Shown here piece by piece: positions 36,683 through 44,546 of a DNA stretch of 64,000 nt. Within the stretch, counting starts at the first letter, position 1; each line of letters opens with the position of its first letter. The notes below the pieces were generated by a model. The model saw nothing but the letters and a program-made list of their open reading frames with translations. It ran no database searches and had not been told where the DNA came from. This stretch comes from NBLH01 sp050296515. GTDB taxonomy: Bacteria; Bacteroidota; Bacteroidia; Bacteroidales; NBLH01. Both the position numbers and the translations under genes were made by a program. The stretch is from contig JBNKRJ010000129.1 in NCBI GenBank assembly GCA_050296515.1, forward strand, positions 60,138 to 124,137. Reading direction: 5' to 3'.

Positions 36683-37303
36683 TCAGTTCTTTTGAGGCAG
36701 AAGATTCTTTTCTATTATTGAGCAAAGAACATCAATACCAACTTTATTATGCCCACCTTCAGGTATAATTAAATCAGCATATCTCATTGAAGGTTCAATA
36801 AATTGTAAGTGCATGGGTTTCACTGATTTTTGATACCTTTCCAAAACCTTATCCACCGAACGTCCACGCTCAATAATGTCTCTTTTTATCACTCTTTCAA
36901 GTCTATCATCAGCATCTGCATACACAAATATTTTGATATCAAGCAGTTTACGAAGCTCCGGATTGGTAAAGATTAAAATACCTTCCACTATAATAACCTC
37001 TCTTGGGTGAACTGTAATAGTTTCCTCTGATCGGGTACAGGTTAAGTATGAATAAATTGGTTCTTCAATACTTTCACCTTTTTTAAGTTTTTTTAAATGT
37101 TTTACAAGTAGTTCAAATTCAAGTGCTTGCGGATGGTCGAAATTAATCTCTTGTCTTTCTTCAAGGGGTAAATGACTATTATCACGATAGTAAGAATCTT
37201 GTGAAAGCACTGCTACTTCTCCTTTTGGCAGGTTTTCAACTATCTTTCTGACTACAGTCGTTTTTCCAGAGCCAGTTCCTCCTGCAATTCCAACAATTAA
37301 CAT
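36683..37303 (-). CDS. udk: Uridine kinase
   Basis: A 206-residue salvage enzyme that phosphorylates uridine and cytidine. The P-loop is GIAGGTGSGKTT (residues 5-16). SQDSYYRDNSHLPLEER, NFDHPQALEF and EGILIFTNPELR are typical. The -7-like box CAAAAATA (37331-37338, read as TATTTTTG on the minus strand) would give a leader of about 20 bases. Confidence 0.95.
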   Translation of the reverse strand: MLIVGIAGGTGSGKTTVVRKIVENLPKGEVAVLSQDSYYRDNSHLPLEERQEINFDHPQALEFELLVKHLKKLKKGESIEEPIYSYLTCTRSEETITVHPREVIIVEGILIFTNPELRKLLDIKIFVYADADDRLERVIKRDIIERGRSVDKVLERYQKSVKPMHLQFIEPSMRYADLIIPEGGHNKVGIDVLCSIIEKNLLPQKN

Positions 37304-37322
37304 GGGCTTAACAATAAATTTT

Positions 37323-37338
37323 TATTTTTGCAAAAATA
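37323..37338. promoter_or_regulatory. Palindrome of back-to-back -7 boxes between udk and the Dabb gene
   Basis: TATTTTTGCAAAAATA is a perfect 16-base palindrome. Each half matches TAnnTTTG on its own strand, so one site could start both udk (minus) and the Dabb gene (plus). No good -33 box accompanies either half, so it could instead be a regulator site. Confidence 0.35.
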
Positions 37339-37372
37339 GAGTATCTAAATCAAATATAGAAAAAAACAAAAA

Positions 37373-37675
37373 ATGATACATCATATAGTAATGATTAAGC
37401 TTAAGCCTTTCTCTGGCAAGGAAGAGAGACAGGAAAAGGCAATTGAAGTTAGAAATGCTTTAGAAGCTTTACCAGCATTAATTTCAGAAATTAAATTTTA
37501 TGAAGTAGGGCTTAATGTTCTTGAGTCAGAAAGAGCATCTGATATTGTACTAATTTCTAAGTTTGATACGTTTAATGCATTAGATGATTATAGAGTGCAT
37601 CCAGAGCATAAAAAAGTTCTTGCATTAATTTCGGAATATGCAGAAAAGGTGACAGCTGTTGATTATGAAAAGTAA
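37373..37675 (+). CDS. Dabb-family (stress-responsive A/B barrel) protein
   Basis: A 100-residue protein that starts MIHHIVMIKLKPFSG. The pattern HHIVMIKLK, FYEVGLNV, DIVLISKFDTFNALDDYRVH and PEHKKVL is the dimeric alpha-beta barrel Dabb domain. The function is unknown in bacteria. It precedes the phosphatase gene by nine bases. Confidence 0.85.
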   Translation: MIHHIVMIKLKPFSGKEERQEKAIEVRNALEALPALISEIKFYEVGLNVLESERASDIVLISKFDTFNALDDYRVHPEHKKVLALISEYAEKVTAVDYEK

Positions 37676-37684
37676 TAGGCAACA

Positions 37685-38446
37685 TTGTTGAAAAAGTATT
37701 ATCAAGAGAATAAGGTTCCTTTCACCTTTAGCGGAAGAAGGTTTGCAGTTGGAGATATTCATGGCTGTTATAAGACTTTTCGCTCGTTACTGGAAAACAA
37801 AATTGAACTGACACAGTACGATCAACTTTTCTTACTGGGGGATTACATTCATAAAGGACCAAGAAGTAAAGATACCCTGAATTACATTCTTAAGCTAATA
37901 AAGCGTGGTTATAAAGTGTTTCCTTTGCGTGGCAATCACGAAGATGAGTTGCTAAATGCCTCAAAAAGAAAAGATTCTATGCTTTTGAGGTGGCTTTGCC
38001 GAAAAAGTTCTGACTTACTAAAGGACGGAAAGGTAAGAAAAAAGCATCTTGATTTTATAGAATCCCTGCCTTATTATTATGAATTACATGACTTTTACCT
38101 GGTGCATGGAGGTTTCAACTTTGCTGCTGTGAATCCTTTAAAAGATAAAAAGGCAATGCTTTGGAGGCGAATGCGTGAGGATGAAACTGATTTTGGAGGT
38201 ATTAAAAGAATAATTCATGCTCACCAACCGCAAGCTTTCAATTTAATTCAGAGCAGGGTGCAAACTCGCGCAAAAGTAATCGGATTGGACAACGGTGTAA
38301 ATTATGTAAAAAAGCATAAACTCTACGAAGTTAGTAAAATGGGGAATTTGTGTGCACTAAATCTTGATACTTTTGAATTAATTGTGCAGCCCAATGTCGA
38401 AAACTTATTGAAAAATCAATCAAAACAAAAGAGAAGAACTGCTTGA
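37685..38446 (+). CDS. Calcineurin-like serine/threonine phosphatase
   Basis: A 253-residue PPP-family metallophosphatase. FAVGDIHGCYKTF, LLGDYIHKGPRSKDT and PLRGNHEDELL are the three metal motifs (about residues 21-87), and LVHGGFNF supplies the later His. It resembles PrpA-type bacterial phosphatases. The start is TTG (37685 or 37688); no in-frame ATG precedes the GDIHG motif at a suitable distance. It is probably cotranscribed with the Dabb gene. Confidence 0.85.
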   Translation: MLKKYYQENKVPFTFSGRRFAVGDIHGCYKTFRSLLENKIELTQYDQLFLLGDYIHKGPRSKDTLNYILKLIKRGYKVFPLRGNHEDELLNASKRKDSMLLRWLCRKSSDLLKDGKVRKKHLDFIESLPYYYELHDFYLVHGGFNFAAVNPLKDKKAMLWRRMREDETDFGGIKRIIHAHQPQAFNLIQSRVQTRAKVIGLDNGVNYVKKHKLYEVSKMGNLCALNLDTFELIVQPNVENLLKNQSKQKRRTA

Positions 38447-38447
38447 G

Positions 38448-39113
38448 CTAAGCTTTTGCTTCCGCATAGATTTTTTCAGTTGTTGTTATGCCAATCCGTA
38501 GTCCCAAGAAAAGGAGTAACTGGCTGAATATCAGTATGAAATGGCTAAGGTCGTTCATGTTGAATATCCCGGCAAATCTAAATCGTAAATGGTGTAGCAA
38601 AGCAGGAACAATGGCTATAGAAATTCCTAAAACACTTAGCAGGTAATGTTTTTCGTTGTATTTGAATACCCTGTAAAGTAATATTGGTATCACAATTCCT
38701 AGTAATCCTATTGTGATGTTAAATTTAGTAACTATAAAATCCTGCAGAAGTGTAATTAAGATGATAAAAACGATTAATTGAATTTTTGCAAAATTAAGAA
38801 ACCTGTCCTTTTGTTTTAGGTTTGATGATAATCCATATTCAATGTAATAAATAGCAATACCAGTAATAATCCAGGTAATAACGTGGAGAAATTTTCCGGT
38901 ATAAAGATAAAAGCTATGGGCAAATGCTCCTGTTAGCCCTGATAAAGCCATGTACAGGAAGTAATTAGACAAATATTTGTCGAATCTTGTTACAGAGACT
39001 TTTTTCAGGTTTAAAAAAAAGATAAAACAAGCTGTAGCCATTATTGTATTGCTTATAAATGTTCCAGGCTCCAGTATCTCAAGATTTAAAATTCTAATTA
39101 TTTGTTTCTCCAT
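38448..39113 (-). CDS. Seven-helix membrane protein
   Basis: A 221-residue protein with about seven membrane helices. Polar residues inside or near helices (GAFAHSFYLY near residue 62; HHLRFRF and NMNDLSHFILI near 170-190) are reminiscent of the Ser/Asp/His pattern of the CREST/alkaline ceramidase-like superfamily, but that is inference. The gene is convergent with the phosphatase, their stops two bases apart. Confidence 0.55.
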   Translation of the reverse strand: MEKQIIRILNLEILEPGTFISNTIMATACFIFFLNLKKVSVTRFDKYLSNYFLYMALSGLTGAFAHSFYLYTGKFLHVITWIITGIAIYYIEYGLSSNLKQKDRFLNFAKIQLIVFIILITLLQDFIVTKFNITIGLLGIVIPILLYRVFKYNEKHYLLSVLGISIAIVPALLHHLRFRFAGIFNMNDLSHFILIFSQLLLFLGLRIGITTTEKIYAEAKA

Positions 39114-39193
39114 ATTACAAAAATATGCTTTTGCTGAAACTTCGCAATTTTATTTACAGTGATATGCGAATATTTAAATGTATAGATTAAGCA

Positions 39194-39224
39194 TTTGCAG
39201 CATTTACCCAATTACTTATCTTTG
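39194..39224 (+). promoter_or_regulatory. Sigma-A promoter of fabD
   Basis: TTTG (39194-39197), exactly 19 bases, then TATCTTTG (39217-39224) is a full match to the Bacteroidota -33/-7 consensus. The transcript would carry a leader of about 105 bases that includes a CCCTC-ATA-GAGGG hairpin near 39252, which might affect translation of fabD. Confidence 0.7.
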
Positions 39225-39337
39225 CCGAAATTTTTGAATTAAAAAAATGAAACCCTCATAGAGGGACTTTGAAGAAATCTAGTTACTTCAATATTATAAG
39301 TGGCTTATTGTTCGTAATTTAATTAAAATTAAAACAC

Positions 39338-40219
39338 ATGAAAGCTTATGTTTTCCCGGGACAGGGTGCCCAATTTGTTGGAATGGGGAAGGATCTTTAC
39401 GAGAATTCTCCGATAGCTAAAGAATTATTTGAAAAAGCAAATGAAATTTTAGGTTTCAGAATTACCGACTTGATGTTTGATGGAACAGATGAGGATCTAA
39501 GACAGACTAAAGTAACTCAACCTGCAATTTTTCTGCACTCTGTAATTCTTGCAAAAACACTTGGCGATGATTTTAAACCCGAAATGGTTGCTGGTCACTC
39601 ACTTGGAGAGTTTTCAGCATTGGTTGCAAGTGGAGCCTTGTCTTTCGAAGATGGCCTTGTTTTAGTTTCAAAAAGAGCAATGGCTATGCAAAAAGCTTGT
39701 GAAGCAGAGCCAAGTACCATGGCTGCAATTGTTGGCTTGGAAGATAACATCGTAGAAGAGGTTTGCAACAGTATTGATGAGGTTGTTGTTGCAGCAAACT
39801 ATAATTGCCCTGGACAGCTAGTGATTTCTGGCTCATTTGAAGGTATTGACAAAGCATGTGCTGCTTTAACAGAGAAAGGAGCAAAAAGAGCATTGAAATT
39901 ACCTGTTGGTGGTGCTTTTCACTCACCGTTGATGGAGCCTGCCAGAGCCGAATTGGCTGCCGCTATTGAAGCAACAGAAGTAAAGAAACCGATTTGTCCA
40001 ATTTATCAAAATGTAAATGCTACAGCGGTTACTGATCCTGCTCAAATTAAAGAAAATTTGGTAGCCCAGCTAACAGCTCCGGTAAGATGGACACAGACAG
40101 TAGAAAACATGATTGCAGATGGAGCAACTTTGTTTACAGAAGTTGGGCCTGGTAAAGTTCTTCAAGGTTTGATTAAGAAAGTAGACAGAAAAATGGAAGT
40201 GGCGAGTGCTGCTGTCTAG
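39338..40219 (+). CDS. fabD: Malonyl-CoA:ACP transacylase
   Basis: A 293-residue fatty-acid synthesis enzyme that loads malonyl units onto acyl carrier protein. It has FPGQGAQFVGMG at the N-terminus, the catalytic serine motif VAGHSLGEFSA near residue 90, and GAFHSPLM with the catalytic His near 195. QNVNATAVTDP is typical of the group. It is transcribed from its own promoter. Confidence 0.96.
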   Translation: MKAYVFPGQGAQFVGMGKDLYENSPIAKELFEKANEILGFRITDLMFDGTDEDLRQTKVTQPAIFLHSVILAKTLGDDFKPEMVAGHSLGEFSALVASGALSFEDGLVLVSKRAMAMQKACEAEPSTMAAIVGLEDNIVEEVCNSIDEVVVAANYNCPGQLVISGSFEGIDKACAALTEKGAKRALKLPVGGAFHSPLMEPARAELAAAIEATEVKKPICPIYQNVNATAVTDPAQIKENLVAQLTAPVRWTQTVENMIADGATLFTEVGPGKVLQGLIKKVDRKMEVASAAV

Positions 40220-40233
40220 CCAAAAAGTATAAT

Positions 40234-40323
40234 TTGAATGATGAATATTGATTAGTGATTGATGATTTTTGAAATATGTAGTTTCTAGAAATTTGTTAAT
40301 CATAAATCAGTATTCATTATTCT
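40234..40323. repeat. Long imperfect hairpin after fabD
   Basis: A stretch beginning GAATGATGAATATTGATT pairs imperfectly with a downstream stretch ending AATCAGTATTCATTATTC, over about 90 bases. A smaller TGATTTATAAATCA palindrome follows at about 40340. It probably marks the fabD transcript end or is another palindromic repeat. There is no coding content. Confidence 0.4.
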
Positions 40324-40409
40324 TCAATCAAATCTGAAGTATTGATTTATAAATCAAGCTTGTAATTCCATAAATCAATTTGACTTGTAAGAATAATTGA
40401 AATTGTAGA

Positions 40410-40534
40410 TATACCGAACCGCTGTTAGTATTTGGTTTGCTTCGCAAGCTCTCAAACCAAAACTGCCAGTCAATCGGCATATACAAAGCCATTATGGAAT
40501 ATTGTAAAACTGAATTCCATAATGGCTTTGTATA
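40410..40534 (+). repeat. Two-hairpin palindromic element, copy C
   Basis: A 125-base copy with the same termini (TATACCGAACC...GGCTTTGTATA) as copy A. The first hairpin is TTTGGTTTG and CAAACCAAA around a GCTTCGCAAGC core. The second is a strong stem of TATACAAAGCCATTATGGAA against its complement. Its right arm contains the ATG (40525) that opens the truncated four-helix-bundle frame, so the element abuts that gene within a few bases. Confidence 0.88.
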
Positions 40535-40839
40535 ATATTCCAAATTCAAAAGCAGGCAAGCATTTATCCGGTCAACTTGTAAGAAGTGGCACTTCTCCAA
40601 CTTTAAATTATGGAGAAGCTCAAAGTGCAGAATCGAGAAAAGACTTTATTCATAAAGTAAAGATTATTTTAAAGGAATTGAGAGAAACTTTGATTTGTTT
40701 GAAAATCATTTATAGAGTAAAGCTTTTTGAAAATATTAAAAATATTGAATCTGCAATGAAAGAATCAGATGAACTAATTTCAAATTTTGTTAAAAGCGTT
40801 CAAACCACAACAGGAAATTTAAGAAAAGAGAACTCTTAA
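40525..40839 (+). pseudogene. 5'-truncated four-helix-bundle (23S IVS-type) protein gene
   Basis: Residues from IPNSKAGKHLSGQLVRSGTS onward, then YGEAQSAESRKDFIHKVKII and LKELRETLICLKII, match the four-helix-bundle family found as rRNA intervening-sequence proteins and as free genes. About 20-30 residues of the first helix are missing: homology starts at the junction with palindromic copy C. The only nearby start, ATG at 40525 giving MALYNIPNSK, is donated by the repeat's right arm. A shortened protein of 104 residues may still be made, but the fold would lack most of helix one. Confidence 0.7.
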
Positions 40840-40844
40840 TTTCA

Positions 40845-40873
40845 ACCTGCTATTTTTTAGCAGGTCTTTTTTT
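40845..40873 (+). terminator. Intrinsic terminator overlapping the helicase 3' end
   Basis: ACCTGCTA and TAGCAGGT form an 8-base-pair stem, followed by CTTTTTTT on the plus strand. It serves the four-helix-bundle frame and overlaps the last codons of the convergent DEAD-box gene. Confidence 0.75.
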
Positions 40874-42058
40874 ATGCTTAAGAAATTTTCGTTTAAATGA
40901 CTTTTTCTTTCTGGGGGCATATTCAGGACTATAACCAATATTACTTGGAGTTGGCAGTTTAACTAATTGCATATCAATTAGTTCTTCAATCTTTTGGAAT
41001 TTTTCCTGATCCTGCTCATTAATAAAGGTAATAGCCACTCCCGATGATTTTGCCCTGGCTGTTCTTCCAACCCTGTGAACATAATCTTCTGCATCACCTG
41101 GAACATCAAAATTAATCACAAGGTCAATTCCCGTAATATCAATTCCTCGTGAAACAATATCAGTTGCAACCAAAACCTGGCTTTTTCTGTTTCTATAATC
41201 TAAAAGTACCTGCTCTCTTTCCGATTGTTCTAAATCGGAATGAATCTCGGTGGCAATAAAGTTTAAGTCTTTAAGTGTTGCGGTTATTTTTTTTACATTC
41301 TTTTTTGTTGCAGAGAATATTAAAATGCTGTTCAGCTCTTTTCCTTCAACAAGTGATTTAATTAGTTGAACTTTATTTTCATCATAAGTTAAATAAGCAA
41401 TCTGTAGAATATTCTCAGCAGGTTTTGAAATGGCAAGATTTATCTCTTCAGGATCTTTTAATGTTTTTTTTGCCATTGTCCGTATTTTATCAGGCATAGT
41501 AGCTGAAAACATTAATGTTTGCCTTTTTTTAGGTAAGTAGCTTACAATTTTCATGATATCGTCATAAAAACCCATGTCAAGCATACGGTCAGCTTCGTCA
41601 AGAATCAGATGCTTTAGGCCGTCAAATTTTACATATCCAAAATTCAAATGGGCAATTAACCGACCTGGTGTTGCAATTAAAATATTTGCTCCTTTAACTA
41701 TAGCATTTTTTTGCACCGTCCAGGTATCAGCATCACCACCACCATATATTGCAACAGATGATACATCTAAAAAATAACTAAACCCTTGTAGTTGTTGATC
41801 TATTTGTAGAGCAAGCTCCCTGGTTGGAACAAGAACAAGTGTATCAATTGTTTGACTGGGAGTTGTGGACAGTTTGTGCAGAACAGGAATTAAATACGCG
41901 GCTGTTTTACCGGTTCCGGTTTGCGCACATGCAATGATATCTTTATTTTCAAGGGCTGCTGGGATTGCATTTTCCTGAATCGGTGTAGTTTCTTTAAAAC
42001 CCATTGCCGAGATTCCCTCGAAAACATCAGGGTGTAAATTAAGGTCCTTAAATTTCAA
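40850..42058 (-). CDS. DEAD-box RNA helicase
   Basis: A 402-residue ATP-dependent RNA helicase. Its motifs are ACAQTGTGKTAAYLIPVL (I), PTRELALQI (Ia), DEADRMLDMGF (II), MFSATMP (III), VATDIVSRGIDI (V) and HRVGRTARA (VI). The tail is short and basic (KKKSFKRKFLKHKKRPAKK). I choose the TTG at 42058 (MKFKDLNLHPDVFEG), which fits family N-termini. The ATG at 42118 lies before an intrinsic terminator (42078-42110) and would add an odd 20-residue extension. Confidence 0.9.
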   Translation of the reverse strand: MKFKDLNLHPDVFEGISAMGFKETTPIQENAIPAALENKDIIACAQTGTGKTAAYLIPVLHKLSTTPSQTIDTLVLVPTRELALQIDQQLQGFSYFLDVSSVAIYGGGDADTWTVQKNAIVKGANILIATPGRLIAHLNFGYVKFDGLKHLILDEADRMLDMGFYDDIMKIVSYLPKKRQTLMFSATMPDKIRTMAKKTLKDPEEINLAISKPAENILQIAYLTYDENKVQLIKSLVEGKELNSILIFSATKKNVKKITATLKDLNFIATEIHSDLEQSEREQVLLDYRNRKSQVLVATDIVSRGIDITGIDLVINFDVPGDAEDYVHRVGRTARAKSSGVAITFINEQDQEKFQKIEELIDMQLVKLPTPSNIGYSPEYAPRKKKSFKRKFLKHKKRPAKK

Positions 42059-42077
42059 ATGGAGTTGTTTTAGATTT

Positions 42078-42110
42078 AAATAAAACAGGACTGAAATTCT
42101 ATCAGCCCTG
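42078..42110 (-). terminator. Intrinsic terminator of rpoD
   Basis: On the minus strand CAGGGCTGA and TCAGTCCTG form a 9-base-pair stem (one G-U) followed by TTTTATTT, 12 bases after the rpoD stop. Its presence argues that the helicase coding sequence starts downstream of it. Confidence 0.75.
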
Positions 42111-42121
42111 ATTATCATTTG

Positions 42122-42982
42122 TTATCCTAAGTAGCTCTTTAGCAGATTACTTCTTGAAGTATTTCGAAGTCTGCGAATAGCTTTTTCTCTAATTTGTCTT
42201 ACGCGCTCACGCGTTAACCCAAATTTTTCGCCAATTTCTTCAAGCGACATTTCGGGCATTCCGATTCCAAAAGAAAGTTTCAATATTAATCTTTCGCGTT
42301 CGGTTAATGTTGAAAATGCTCTTTCAATCTCTTTGCTTAACGATTCATTAATTAAACCTTTATCTGCAATTGGAGAGTCTGCATTTTCCAACACATCTAA
42401 TAAACTGTTGTCTTCACCTTCAGCAAATGGAGCATCAACAGATACATGTCTTCCAGATACTCTCATAGTATCCATTACTTTTTCTTTTGGAAGATCCAGT
42501 AGCTTTGATAATTCATCAGCAGTTGGGCGTCTTTGATGTTGCTGCTCAAATTCAGCAACAGCTTTGTTGTATTTACTCAAAGAGCTTACCTGGTTTAAAG
42601 GTAGTCTTACAATTCTTGATTGTTCATTAATTGCCTGCATAATTGATTGACGAATCCACCATACTGCATAGGATATAAATTTAAATCCTCTTGTTTCGTC
42701 AAATTTCTCTGCTGCTTTAATTAAACCAAGATTTCCTTCGTTGATCAAGTCAGGAAGTGTTAATCCCTGGTTTTGATACTGTTTTGCAACTGAAACCACA
42801 AACCTTAAGTTTGCCTGAGTTAATTTTTCAATTGCTTCCTGATCACCTTTTCTAATTCTTTGAGCCAACTCCACCTCTTCTTCTACCGAGATCAACTCAT
42901 ATCGACCGATCTCTTGTAGATACTTATCCAATGAAGCACTTTCTCTGTTTGTAATTGACTTTGTAATTTTTAACTGTCTCAT
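42122..42982 (-). CDS. rpoD: Primary sigma factor RpoD/SigA
   Basis: A 286-residue primary sigma factor of the short Bacteroidota type with no region 1.1. MRQLKITKSITNRESASLDK precedes region 1.2. Region 2 includes FISYAVWWIRQSIMQAI and region 4 ends GLTRERVRQIREKAIRRLR. I use the ATG at 42982, because the candidate promoter at 43005-43035 lies within the alternative 36-base-longer frame. The leader would be very short. Confidence 0.97.
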   Translation of the reverse strand: MRQLKITKSITNRESASLDKYLQEIGRYELISVEEEVELAQRIRKGDQEAIEKLTQANLRFVVSVAKQYQNQGLTLPDLINEGNLGLIKAAEKFDETRGFKFISYAVWWIRQSIMQAINEQSRIVRLPLNQVSSLSKYNKAVAEFEQQHQRRPTADELSKLLDLPKEKVMDTMRVSGRHVSVDAPFAEGEDNSLLDVLENADSPIADKGLINESLSKEIERAFSTLTERERLILKLSFGIGMPEMSLEEIGEKFGLTRERVRQIREKAIRRLRNTSRSNLLKSYLG

Positions 42983-43004
42983 ATTCTCAGGATTATAATG
43001 ATTG

Positions 43005-43035
43005 CAAAGATATGCCAAAACTCACTTCGAGTCAA
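43005..43035 (-). promoter_or_regulatory. Promoter of rpoD
   Basis: On the minus strand TATCTTTG (43012-43005) is a perfect -7 match, and TTG (43035-43033) lies 20 bases upstream as the -33 box. The transcription start would be about 15 bases before the ATG at 42982. Confidence 0.6.
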
Positions 43036-43406
43036 TAGCCTATCTTTTTTGACAAACAATTTTTATAGTTATTAACAACTTTTTATATTTAAGTATCTGT
43101 ATATTAAGGTGTAATTGTTTTCAGGTGTTGATAAAAAACGAAAAAAACATTTGACGAAATCAATATTTCGTTTCATAATTGTCAGTTTTTTTCTATTAAA
43201 TTTCCCCTTTGCAATTTTAGTATACGTAATTCAATCTTTTTTGTTTCAGTATTTAAGCTTTTTTTACGATCATTAGTTTATTTTATTAATTTACTCCCAA
43301 ATGGTTAATTACACAAAAATTGAACCATCACATAACGATGATAAATATATTATTCAATTAGTCTTTGAATGTTTACAAATTGAACACTCTTTTTAACGAC
43401 TTCTAT
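43036..43406. other. 370-base AT-rich intergenic region
   Basis: It lies between rpoD and the leucine-rich-repeat gene, both on the minus strand. I see no open frame of note, no strong hairpin and no clear terminator. Confidence 0.5.
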
Positions 43407-44207
43407 TTAGAACTCAATTGATTCTGGGTCCAGTTTTGGAAGTTTCGCTTTTTCTATTGAAGAAAGCGGAACAGATTCTAGATTCAGGTACTCAAGATTT
43501 GTAAGATTCTTAAAATTTTCAGGAAGAGTTCTAAGTTCACTGTTTTTGCCTAAATCAAGTTCAATAAGTGCAGTCAGTTTACCAATCTCTTCTGGTAGTA
43601 ATTTAATTGGATTAAAGTTTAAATTTAGGTATTTTAATTCTTTAAGATTTTGTATATCAGGAGTTAATACAGATATCTGATTTCTTTGTAAATTAAGATC
43701 CTGAAGGTTTTTTAGTTGAAAAACGGGTTCCAATTGAATTTCGTTTAAATCATTCCAGGATAAATCTAAAAACTTAAGCAATGAAAGTTTAGCCAATTCC
43801 TTTGGAATCTCAGGAACTTTTGTTCTAGTAAGGTTTAATTTTGTTAAGTTTAATAACAATCCTATTTCTGCAGGAAGTTTATCTATTTTATTTTCTTCTA
43901 AACTTAACTCCTGCAGACTCTTTAGCGAAAATAGTTCTTTGGGTAAATTCGAAATGAAATTATTTGCAAGGTTTAATCGTCGAAGATTTTTAAGTTGACC
44001 CACACTCCCAGGTAACTCAGTCACTCTTTCTCCACTTAAATCAAGTACGTATACATCATTGGGTGTTTGCAGTGCTTCCTCAAGCGAAGAATATACTTTG
44101 CAAGTATCAAGATTAACAGCCGATAGTTTTTCTTGAGCCCGGGTATTTTCCAAAATAGCTGCTGCAATAAAAATCAGGGCAAAATATTTTAATAATTTAA
44201 TTTTCAT
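43407..44207 (-). CDS. Secreted leucine-rich-repeat protein
   Basis: A 266-residue protein with a signal peptide (about residues 1-24, ending NTRAQ). A capping region (YSSLEEALQTPNDVYVLDLS) is followed by about eight or nine 23-residue LRRs of the form LxxLxxLxLxxNxLxxLPxxL (for example LKNLRRLNLANNFISNLPKE). LRR proteins bind other proteins; the partner is unknown. The gene at 53767 encodes a longer paralogue with the same cap. Confidence 0.85.
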   Translation of the reverse strand: MKIKLLKYFALIFIAAAILENTRAQEKLSAVNLDTCKVYSSLEEALQTPNDVYVLDLSGERVTELPGSVGQLKNLRRLNLANNFISNLPKELFSLKSLQELSLEENKIDKLPAEIGLLLNLTKLNLTRTKVPEIPKELAKLSLLKFLDLSWNDLNEIQLEPVFQLKNLQDLNLQRNQISVLTPDIQNLKELKYLNLNFNPIKLLPEEIGKLTALIELDLGKNSELRTLPENFKNLTNLEYLNLESVPLSSIEKAKLPKLDPESIEF

Positions 44208-44546
44208 ACATTTAATTTAGCGTTGAATTTTTTTAAATCCCTCAATTTAGTAGTCAATTAGTGAATTATGAAATTACTTCAATGAATATTTAAAAATCTG
44301 TTAAAATATAATATTGAAAGATTATATGGTTAACGTTAATATTATGTCTTTGTTAACTTTTACTTTTTTAGATGGTTTTGTTTAGAAGACAAAATGATTG
44401 GTGAACGAATTCTATGCAAATTTCTTACAAAACCGTCAAAAATGGTGATTTTTTTCACTCTTTTTAACTAAAATTCTGCAATTAAGTTCTTTTTTATTCC
44501 TTTGCAATCATTTTTTAGCATTTGTTCCTACTTAATAAAAAGATGT
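44208..44546. other. 339-base divergent intergenic region
   Basis: AT-rich region between the LRR gene (minus) and the EamA transporter gene (plus). GTTAAC occurs twice (about 44334 and 44353), 14 bases apart, as a possible small inverted site. No gene, terminator or full promoter match was identified. Confidence 0.45.

Noticed and set aside
40432..40524. In-frame extension of the four-helix-bundle frame through the palindromic element
   Set aside because: The 31 residues are encoded by hairpin arms of the repeat, resemble no family sequence and would be translated from highly structured RNA.
42059..42118. Upstream ATG (42118) as the helicase start
   Set aside because: It would place the rpoD intrinsic terminator inside the coding sequence and add a 20-residue extension atypical of the family.
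42983..43018. Upstream start for rpoD at 43018
   Set aside because: The best promoter match overlaps this extension, and family members begin MRQLKI.
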